Positions 47,901 through 59,900 of a stretch of DNA of 64,000 nt are shown here, in pieces. Where the stretch lies: the NCBI GenBank assembly GCA_037976565.1, contig CP137684.1, forward strand, positions 23,262,233-23,326,232, read 5' to 3'. The notes below the pieces were generated by a model, which did no database searches, was not told the origin of the DNA, and worked only from the letters and a program-made list of their open reading frames with translations. The position numbers were made by a program, and so were the translations under genes. Source of the stretch: Mesocentrotus franciscanus (Eukaryota; Echinodermata; Echinoidea; Camarodonta; Strongylocentrotidae). Position 1 is the first letter of the stretch. Every line of letters begins with the position of its first letter.

Positions 47901-50900
47901 TAAAGCGCTTAGAGACATTGTATTAAGTGCTATATAAATGCGGAATATTAGTATATTTGATTCTAATTTGTTATGGATGATCTTACACTCTAGTATATGA
48001 TCCGCTTTCAGTTGGATTCCTACGATACTAGACTTGATAGATTCTCCACCAGCTCCCGGCCAACTAAATGGGTTCCATTTCATTGCCGACATCTGAAATA
48101 AAATAAAGCAACCCATGGAATATCAGCATTCACAACATAGTCTAGAGGCCAATAATGTCCACTAAGGAACAGTGAATATGAGATATTTGCCATGCTTCAA
48201 CACCAACTATTTCTTCATTACTTTGCTAGGGCCACTACGAACAAATTTTCAAAATTTTGATTTCATTCATCAAATTCAAATGCTACACTTTAAACATTTT
48301 CTTCTAAACCGCGGAGTTATCGTGTATGCCACAATGCAGCTGGTAATTCTTGAGATATTTCACATTTAGAATTACATGACAAAAGAGAGGAGAGATAGTC
48401 TGCCAAACTGCACAGACTACAACATGGAGTATATTCATATCTAATGAAGATGCCATGAATAGCGCTCTAATAATCTGACCACCCCTCATCTTCGACTACA
48501 TATCTCCTGCAGAATTAAAAAAATATCAACTTTCTTTAATGCACAAAAAACATCAAACTGTGGCATTATATGATCCCACATATACATGTACATATAGATC
48601 ATCACACATTATTTAATCAATCAAAGTTTTTAATTTTTGTGCCCTCTTTATTTATAGGAATGAGAATGCAATTATTCTTAACTTCTCTATTTCTTTCTAC
48701 ATTATATGAATATACACTGTTGCCCATAAAGTTGGAATGACATATTTTAAAATCTCTTTTCATTAAAAGATTGTGACAATATGGTTTATTCTTGATAGAT
48801 TCAATTTTGTCAGAATCCGAAAAGTCATGGAGATCGGTCATTTATGTTCTCAGGGGGGAGTTTCACAAAGATCTTAAGTAAAGTTGGACTTAATAATTAT
48901 GGAAAACCGTTAGCATCTTTGAAAATATTTTGTAAAGGTATTTTAAAAGGCATACAATGTTGATTCAAATCATTCAAATTTTCTATTATCAAGGAGATTT
49001 CATATTCTTGATGTGGAATTTATGAAAAGTCTAAAATGCTTGAATTTTTGCTTTTGAATATATATTTTGTTAAGGCTACAAATGGCTTTCCATAATTTTT
49101 AATTCCAACTAAGAGTTAAGTTCGACTTAAGATCTTTGTGAAACACCCCCCAGCAGAAGATATAAACTTTATTTATCAAGAATAAACCATATTGTAACGA
49201 TCATTTCATTAAAAAAAAGGCAAGTATATATAAATTTGCAGTTAGAATATTACCTTCATGCTCACAGTTGTCCCAAGAACATGTTCCATTATATGATTAA
49301 GTACATCTTCAGAAGGCATTCGAAAGCTACCAAGATCCTCAGAACCTCTGAAGGTAGCCTCTGCAAGCTTGTCTCTGCTGATACTACTTACTGCTATGCT
49401 AAGAGTAGGAGATGTAATGACGGTAGCTTCTTCACTGGGAATCTTGCCGGCTACTATTGCATCTTGTATGTCATGGATTGTAGACACAGCAACTTCTATC
49501 AAGTTCTTCAAGGGGAGCAGTGATTAATGGTACGATATGATATGGTATGATTGCATATCATATCACAGCAACTTCTATCAAGTTCTTCAAGGGGAGCAGT
49601 GATTAATGGTATGATATGATATGATATGATTGCATATCATATCACAGCAACTTCTATCAAGTTCTTCAAGGGGAGCAGTGATTAATGGTACGATATGATA
49701 TGATATGATTGCATATCATATCACAGCAACTTCTATCAAGTTCTTCAAGGAGCAGTGATTAATGGTATGATATGATATGATATGATTGCATATCATATCA
49801 CAGCAACTTCTATCAAGTTCTTCAAGGGAGCAGTGATTAATGGTATGATATGATATGATATGATTGCATATCATATCACAGCAACTTCTATCAAGTTCTT
49901 CAAGGGAGCAGTGATTAATGGTATGATATGATATGATATGATTGCATATCATATCACAGCAACTTCTATCAAGTTCTTCAAGGAGCAGTGATTAATGGTA
50001 TGATATGATATGGTATGATTGCATATCATATCACAGCAACTTCTATCAAGTTCTTCAAGGGAGCAGTGATTAATGGTATGATATGATATGATATGATTGC
50101 ATATCATATCACAGCAACTTCTATCAAGTTCTTCAAGGGGAGCAGTGATTAATGGTATGATATGATATGGTATGATTGCATATATTTGCCAATAACAAGA
50201 TAAAATAAATAATAACATTTACAATATTGTCGACAACCTTAATCATTATATCATCTCTTTCTTCATTCAAATCATCATCATCATCTGTATTGTCAATATC
50301 ATCATCCTTATAATTTGTATTTTCAATTACTTATCCATTATCCATTATCCTTAATAAATGTGTTAATCTATTTCATGAGTTTTGTCTAGGGATGTCTTAT
50401 TTTCAAGCAATCTGCTTACAATGACAGTCCTTCTTCCGCAAATGATTTTATAATGTTTGATGAAAATTTAGTATTTATGACAGTTTATCATTTGGTTTTC
50501 TTGAAAATAACAATTGTTATATATATATTTGCTTATTTATGATTCACTGTCAGAAAAATTCTTATTGTATTTTATATTAATATTGTTATCGAAAAACTGT
50601 GTGCTTATATGAATGCAGAAGAAAATCAAATCAAACAATGTGAAAACGTTTTACAAGTTTATTGTGACAAGAATAAAACAAGACACATGGACTGCATCTC
50701 CTATATTCCTCCGCCCTAAATTCGAAATAGGAAATGGCTGGAATTATTTGTGACATGTCACGATGAAAACAAAAAGCCTATATAATCAAATGTCAACCGA
50801 CGACTATGATCTTGACCTATTAGCCCCAACATGCCATTGCATCTTCCTATAGTAATACTGTCACCATGTTTAGATATTTATAGCAAGGCTAAAAGGCTTT

Positions 50901-53900
50901 AATTTCATAAATTTACCTCTGTAATTGTTGACCCACTTACCTTGAATCTAATGCGACTGTCTTTTTATAGTTATACATACTATCACCATGTTTGAGGCTA
51001 ATATCTCTAATGGTAAAAAACCTGTAATTTCAGAAATTGACCTCTATGACCTTTGACCTTTGACCATTAACCTACTAACCAAAAATCTGATCTGATTGTC
51101 TTCTAATAATGATACATACTATCTCTAGTAGTTCTTGAGATATCGCAATAACAAGGCAAATATCTAGATTTTCAGAAATTGACCTTTGACCTTTGACTTT
51201 AATAATGACCCCAAATCTTATTTAATCGTCTTCCTATGGTAATAAATATTATCACCAAGTTTGGGCCTCTTATCTCAATTGGTTCTGTTTGCGATAACGA
51301 GGCTAATAGCTGGGAGTTCAGAAGTTGACTTCAAATCTCAAGTGGTTCTGAGATATCGGGTTAAAGAGAAAGCAGGACAGACGGACGGACAACCTAAAAA
51401 CATCATGCCTCTGGCACCACCTTCGGTGGGCAGAGGCATAAAAAAGATAACTGGGGAAATTCATGATACCTGTATGCTTCAGTTTCAAAAATAAAATTGG
51501 TTCCAAATTTAATAGCCGGTTCTGTAGAATAAAGGCGCTGTATACAGTTTTGGCACCATTTTTATTCCGTGGAGAGGATGCGCTTTCCCAGAGCCTGAGC
51601 AAGAAATTTCAATAAGGTGGTTTCAATTTCTTTCTGGCAATCTCACTATAAGGTGCACAAAAACACCTCTATCACCGTTTACAACTGTACAGCCTTTGCC
51701 ATTTCTCATTGACCCCATAAGGGTTTTATGACGGTATTTTATGAAAATCTTTAATGTTATTCAGAAGAAACGACGGAAGAACATAAAAAAAGGGGGAAAA
51801 AGAAGACAAATATCTTATCAGATTTTACCTTGTGATTTTCTGCCTCTTGTGAAGTGTTGTTTGAAAGAAGACTTTCTGTTTCCTTGGCAGCATTTAAGAT
51901 ATTTGACAACCCCTCCACCAAAATGGTACCTGCTGACTCGATAATCTCCTGAGCTTGAGTGTAAGACCCAGATTTTGATTTGAGGAATGATGTCATTTCA
52001 GATAGTGTACTTGCAGCTAGCATCTGGTTTAGGGGATAAAATACATATGTTCAACATAATGTACACTCATTAAAAAATAGAAAAGAAAGTAGACACTCTT
52101 TATTGTTCAGAATTGTCATATAAATTACCATTCATTTAACCGTTAGAAAGTCCGACTCCATTTCTTTTTCTTTTCCATAACATGATACTCAAGTAATAAT
52201 TTTGTACATACTTGATGACATAATGCAATCTAAATTAAGAGCCTATGTTTGCATAAATCAGTCTACATTGTAGATCTACTAAAATTGTTATTCTCAATAT
52301 TCAGCAACTTTATTAAAAACAAGTCAACGCAAAGCATAGCATCCCCTCAGAGGGTAAAAATGGCCTATATACATCAGATCAAAACAAGTTACCTTCATAG
52401 ACTATACTATTATATTACTAGGCAAGGAAGTTAACCACATTTTCACATATATAATTAGGTGTTTTTGCATATTTAATGAGCTATGACCTTTCACCTTTGA
52501 CCTACATAGTCGGAAATCGAACTTAGGCTGTATTTTGATACCATGTACCTTCATATTAAATTTCATTAAAATTCATCAAACATTACTAAAGTTAATATCG
52601 AATGGAAACCAGATTCGCATATTTAATGAGCTATGAGCTATGACCTATGACCTACATACTCGGAAATCGAATTAGGCTGTGTTTTGATACCATGTACATG
52701 TACCTTCATATCAAATTTGATTAAAATCCGTCAAACATTACTAAAGTTATTGATCGGAAACCAGATTCGCATATTTAATGAGCTATGACCTTTGACATAC
52801 ATACTCGGAAATTGAACTTAGGCTGTGTTTTGATACCATGTACCTTCATATCAAATTTGATTAAAATCCGTCAAACATTATTGAAGTTATCGAACAGAAA
52901 CCAGATTTGCATATATAATGAGCTATGACCTTTGACCTACATACTCCGAAATCGAACTTAGGCTGTGTTTTGATACTATGTATCTTCATATCAAATTTGA
53001 TTAAAATCCGTCAAACATTATTGAAGTTATCGAACGGAAACCAGATTTGCATATTTAATGAGCTATGACCTTTGACATACATACTCCGAAATCGAACTTA
53101 ACCTGTATTTTGATACAATGTACCTTCATATCAAACTTCATTAAAATCCGTCAAACGTTACTGAAGTTATCGATCAGAAACCAAATTTGTTACGAACGGA
53201 CGGACGGATGGACGGACGCACGGAAGGACGGACGGAAGGAAGGACGGACAGCAGCGTTTCTATATCCCCTCCGACTTCGTCGGCGAGGGGATAAAAAGTG
53301 GATACACTTAGCAACTCAATTATTCATACCCCTGGTAAACTTGATGTTTTTGGGGGTGTTTTTGTAAATCAAGAATGAAAGGCTGACTGGTCTAATTAGT
53401 GACTTTGTTGAATACTTTTAGATGTAAGCTTTGATATGTCACATTCTCAATAAACATAAATTGGGACGAATCATGTTTTTTTTTCTCATACTTAAAAAAT
53501 TACAAAACTTGGTAAGGTATGAATAATTTAGTTGTTAACTGTACATAAACAGTCAGCAAGTAAATCATAATATCATTTTAATTTGCCCACCTGTACATCG
53601 GGAGAAATCTCTTGCTTGTTGTGAGTTATGACAGCTAGGGCAGCTGAGCTCTGCCTCAGAGATGTCATAGACTCTACTGGTATGGCGGCCACAGAGTTAA
53701 CAAGAGAAGAGCGTATCTTTAAAGAAGAATAAGAAAGCTAAGCTTCATCAGAGGTGTAGACAATCATTCTCCACTTGATATCTGGGGCAGGAAATAAACA
53801 GTAGTTATAGTACCCCAAACTATACATATGTACGTAAGTGGGTCTATGTCACTAACGCCAAGTGTCTGATATATTTTAGCCATCCATGTCAATTATATAA

Positions 53901-56900
53901 CATCTTTATAGTTAAAAAAAAAAGGAAAGAAAAAACACGCTCTACTCTCTACTTTATCTAGTATATGAAATCAAATTTATCATGTGAGTAGAGTACCTAC
54001 ACTCCTGGGATTCATATAGAAAATGTTTTGATATGCAATCCTAAAAAAGATTATGGGCCAAAAAAGGAAAGAAAAGGAGTGTAGAGGCCATCATGTCCCA
54101 CCTCCCCGTAGTCTTTATAGGGTTAGAGATGTTCCTATTCACAATGCTTCAAAGTTCACACAGACTGGACTCAGTGGAATTCCCATTTAATCCTAATGTG
54201 GGTGGTGGAGGTTTCAATTGGAGTGTGCAAAACTTGTAAGCTTCAATACCAACTTGTGAGACACCATATGGCATCCTATTTGGATTTTCTCCAAGTACAG
54301 CCTAAGAGATTGGAGAGCATTCATTTACATTTGGGAGAGGGATTTCTTACAAATTTTCCTTCCAGACCAGTTTGTTTCAAGTTGATTGAAGAAATGCACA
54401 TTACATAAGACCATGCAATGAGTCAAAAAGCCAAACCACACTCTGTGAGAGTATGGAATCATCAAAGACTTCAAAACCTTCTAATCATCTTCAAAGCTCT
54501 CCATGGCATGTGTCCAGAGTTCATCTCAGATTTGCTCACACCATTCATCCCACCAAGGCGTCTACGGTCACATTCCCAACACATTCTCACCCTCAATCAT
54601 GGAGCCACAAAAACCTATGGTGACAGGGCATTAATTTGCATGTGGTGGACCAACATTTTGAAACACTCTCCCAGTGTCGCTACGCTCCATGACTGATGTC
54701 GAAGTTTTTAAGAGAGCGCTGAGAAATCACCTGTTTGATAAACGTTTCCAGTAATTATGTAAACATTGTACATTGTAAAGCGCTTTGAGAAGGCCTGCCG
54801 TCCTGAAATGCGCTATAAAAGAACAAACTATTATTATTATTATTATTATTATTATCCTACGTTACAAACCGTCCCAAATAACTTCTAAACGGTTTCTTTC
54901 ACTATGTACATGACCAGAACTTTACAGATAATAATCATTCTGACTCATGCTCCAGCATCAATTGCTTCAGGCTTTGGGTTGCAATCGGGTTAAAGGTTAG
55001 AGTAAGAGCCAGGGTTAAAGGTTAGAGTAAGAACCGGGGTTAAAGGTTAGAGTAAGAGCCGGGGTTAAAGGTTAGAGTAAGAGCCGGGGTTAAAGGTTAG
55101 AGTAAGAGCCAGGGTTAAAGGTTAGAGTAAGAGCTAGGATTAAAGTTAGGGTTGGGTATAGTCCAGAGTCAAAGTTTAGAATTTGATTCATATAGGAATA
55201 GAAATTGCTGCTGGAGCACCTGTCGTAAAACCCAAAGCAAATTCTCCATTCAAAAGAAGAAAAAAATAATATCTTGGTTCCATACCTCTGACCTGGTTTC
55301 TCTCCCTTGTTCATTATCCTCAGAATCATCCTCATCTCCAATGGAATTAAGAATTGACCCAAGGGCATTGATGAGTTGTGCAGCTTGTCCTGTATCTCCT
55401 ACTGCTAACAATGTGTTCACATTAGATTCAACGAACAATGTCATATCCAGTAATTCCTGTGTAAGGTTCATCCGTACAGCATCCATAGGTGGAGGGTGGG
55501 CAAATATATTTGGAGGGTGAACCTGGAATTTTTTAAGAGGAAAGAGAATTAATAAAAAGAAACACCACACGCTTCAATTGGTCATGATGTGGTAAATCGA
55601 GTACAAAAAATAAGATAGTGTGTGTAAATAAATGAAAGGAAAGGGGATGTGAAAAAAAAATAGCTGCACACTTGAAACAGTTCGTCACGTATATTTTCTA
55701 AATGTCATCAATTGTTATAGTATGTGCACTCACACTAATACTTTCTGTTCATGCCAAAATCATCCTGTTGTTTATTTATAATAATTAGAATTAAACCAAA
55801 TATTTGCTCTGCATGCACAGATGACATCCAAATGTTGTCAAATAGTCAACAGACTAATTTAACCTTCAGGAGCACTCATCAGTACACCTTTCAAAAGCCA
55901 AGGGCCACACTAGATTAGTCCATGGACCAAAAATAAAGCAGTATTAGTAATTGCATGGGGTCTTTCAGGTTTTACCAAGTATGTTTTTCTGAATAAAACT
56001 CAATAATCGTAACTGAAATCCCCTTGTCCTCAAACTTAAGTAATGAGATTTGTTTGTTTACAGTAATTAATATAAACAGGAGAAGATGGAGTTGTTAGTA
56101 GCTCCATTTATATCAATTAATACTAGAAAAGAAAAGATAAATGTTACAATATCCTCACTCTAGCACTTACGAACACTGATGTACTGGCCATGTTACAATC
56201 TCTCACATTAACTTGGATTGAAATACTATGATTATCAGTACCAACTCCAACTGGGAGATACAGACCATCTCTGATTGGCTCATTGCCTTCATATAGTTGA
56301 AAACCTGTATATAAATTAAACAAACAACCCACGAAGAAGAAAAAGAAAAAAATCAAGTAAAAGCCAAAGATGAAATTTGTGTTTCTCTCATCATTTATAA
56401 ATATACAACAAAACATAATGTGAAATACTTTTTAGGTGTACCTGCATTTGAAAAAATAACACATCAAACATTTTCCTACTTTACATTTTCTTGAGCTTTG
56501 AATTTGTTTGAAGTCAATCCACTTGATATAATAGTAATACGGTTGATTTTTACTGGAAATGGGTGAAGCTGGTTGTGTTGTACCCATTTCTAGACAAATC
56601 ACTCATGCTTTTACAATCACATTGTCACAATATAACTCAGCTTTGGTTCTGGGTCATTCCATAAATTTGGGGCAAAAAAATATGCTGGTGTCCATGTAAC
56701 ATAGCTATAAGATCTTCTACTACACATGGAATATGAAATCATCTGTTGAAGATTTTTATGCAATGCATGTATATATAGTAGTGCCCTGCCAGAATCGTTC
56801 CTGTTTCAGTTACTTTTCTTCAAAATCTTTGCTTAATACACATTTCTATTTTTACCAGCGTTACATGGACACCATATTCATATACCATTTTACATAACCT

Positions 56901-59900
56901 TTGATTGACCATGAAGCTTGAGTACGTCTGAAGATAATTGGCTATGCTTTTTATTACATTTTTTTTCATTTCCACGAACATAAAGGAGTCGAACAATAAC
57001 AAAGAACACAAGAAAACGAATTACAATAATAAATACAATAACAGGAAAAAAGCCATCAACTAATGCCTGAGGATTACCAAAAGAAACTGAGTTTCTGTAG
57101 GAGGCTCTCCTCATTAGTTGAGGCTATGCTTTTTATGCAAAACTCAATTTGAGCAAATATTGTTACAGTTGATAGGAGACATAGTTTATCACTTCGGGTA
57201 TGTCACAAAAAGTGCCCCAACTTTCTGGACGGACCCTTCTACCCAAGATCTAATGAAAAATGTGAATGAAGTCATAACCCCCCTCCTGCCTCTTGGTCTC
57301 AGCTACATCACTGTTATTTTAGAAATATATACCTTCTCCTCTGCCACCAAACATCCCATCCACTACATCCGCACGGCTGAATAAAATGATCTGATACGTC
57401 AAGGGCTCATCCACATCAGTGAAACCAAAACATGTGACAGTGAAATCAGTTTGTAGAGCATATCCCTCGTTGGGTGTTACGATACAGCAGCCTAATGTGG
57501 GTGGGGCATTAACGTTGACATTAAATTCAGCATAGCCAGCACAATTGGAATTGGACTTGTAACCTGTAAGTTGAAAACGGAAACATAATGAGTAAAAACA
57601 CCCTCAATAATAATTCATTCATGAAGTTTAACAGTCACATTCAATCACCCGAAAATCATATCAAGTCTCATGAGAACTTTCAAATACTTTGTAACTACAA
57701 ATAGCTTGCTTTGTATTTTCAACATCAAGTATTCATCTAAGTTTAAATAACACAAGTACCATTTATAAAAGCATAATCTCCCTGTACTCTTTACACCTAT
57801 CATCTATCAAAAGAAAATGACATCAACAACCAAAATGTTTTAAGTCTAGCATCTCTCTGACTGTGTACTAACCTTTGACTTGCATGATAATGCTTCATGT
57901 CTTAGACATGAAATTGAATAACTGAACAGGTGCGATCAAAAGAAATTCCCATTAGCGGCTACAATTTTTGAAGTATTACAGGCCTAACATTTCAAAGCTT
58001 GGCATACTTAGAAGAAACTCATACAATGATGCTACCTATTTCAGATATGAAATAAAGTGTTTGAGGTAAGGTTTAATGATAAAGTATGGCCAGAAGGAAT
58101 CAACTACAGCTTCCAACGTATTACAGGCCTTGCATTTCAAAGTTTGTTGTACTTACCGGTAACTCGTAGAATGATGCTACCCGCTTCAGATATGGAATCA
58201 AATGTGTGAGGCTTGATGACCAGGTAGGGTTGGTCAAGACCTGTAGTAGTCTGGGAAGACAAATCACCTACAACAGAGGTATGATCTGATTCAAGACTCC
58301 ATTGAAAGAATACATCTTCATTCTCACTGTCACAGTTGGTGCATGAGGCATGTAGGACCAGACGCTCAGCGGTGAAGATGTACATGTTGCAGTTACTGAT
58401 GCAACTATCAATACAGAGAAGACATAGTTATGCTATGATGTAAGTTACTTCCATTTAGCCAGTAACCTGTATTCTTTCATTGCTATTCGCCTTTTATGTT
58501 CTTTTTTGTTTATCAATACCACCATAAATCACTTAAAGATGTAATCAATGAAGTTGGTGTGCTGGAGCAATTTAGAGCTTTGATCTTTAACAACAGGCCC
58601 CTTAACAAAATTATCATCCAAGCTGAATTTTTACTATAGAACTGTAATATATTCAGAACTGTAATATATTCAGGACTTCTTCTTATAAAGAGTTGCAATT
58701 GATCCAAATTGATCGCAAGTCCTCCCATCAATCGCAACTATACAGTCTCCTGTCTTTTATGTACAAAGTTGCGATTGATATCAATCGCAAATAAGTTGCA
58801 GTTGATTGCAACTGTTTATAAGACAGGGCCCAGGTCACCTGGCTTGACCTCCCAGGTGTGTACATTAGTAATGAAATCAAGCCTTTAAAAACTTTAAAAC
58901 TTAAAACAACATTCAAGTGCTTTCCCATCTGGAGAAGATTACCTAATATATAACCATGGTATTATGTGTGGCATCAACTGGACTATTTTGCCTGATCTTA
59001 CTCTTCGCATATTAATTTTGGGCGTAATTAGTTAATTGAGCCCTTTTTAAGGGTCATCATAAATTATATAGTTTATGCGCTGCGGCATACTTTAAGACCA
59101 GTCACGCTTTCACTTAGTGGTTAAGGTTCACCGTTATGATAGATGGCAATTACCAAGCAAAAATGAACATTGCAGAGAGCAATAAAATCGTCATATCCTA
59201 GCCTGAAGTTTCTTATAAAGTTCTCTTCGGCGATGTCTTCGGTGACACGCAATTTTCTTCTAACTTGTCTATTTGCACAAAGTTGTTGCTGAGCAACCAA
59301 GGCTATTGTAAATATTGTCTTAAATACCATGCAAGATAAGTAAAGGATACAACAATTCTCAGAATACCAATCATCTTGGGGGTGTTTCACAAAGATCCTA
59401 AGTTGAACTTATCTCTAAGTTAGACTTAACAATTATGGAAAGCCGTTAGAATCTATGAAAGTATTTTGAAAAAGTTATTTTAAAAGGCATAAAATGTTGA
59501 TTCAAATCATTCATATTTTGTATTATCAAGGAGATTTTATGTTAATGATGTGGAATTTACAAAAAGTCTACAATACTTGAATTTTCGCATTTGAATATAT
59601 ATTTTATTTTAAGGCTACAAATGGCTCTCCATAATTTTTAAGTCCAACTTAGAGGTAAGTTCGACTTAGGATCTTTGTGAAACACCCCCCTGGTCATACT
59701 ACCTTCCATGCATGCACATATGCAAATTAGGATTACACGCTATCTTACTAATAATACGCACAAGTGCACGAACGTTTGAGTGCAGGTCAAAGAGATCAGA
59801 AAAAAGAATTAAGAAAAGTTAAGACAAAAGTTACAACAATGTTCAGAATCCCAACTTTATCTTAACAGCAAAGATACACCAATATTAGAGATACAACAAT

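Noticed and set aside
49716..50218. Repeated-peptide frames (ICNHIISYHTINHCSLEELD)
   Set aside because: The 78-nt repeat period is a multiple of three, so the frame stays open by construction.
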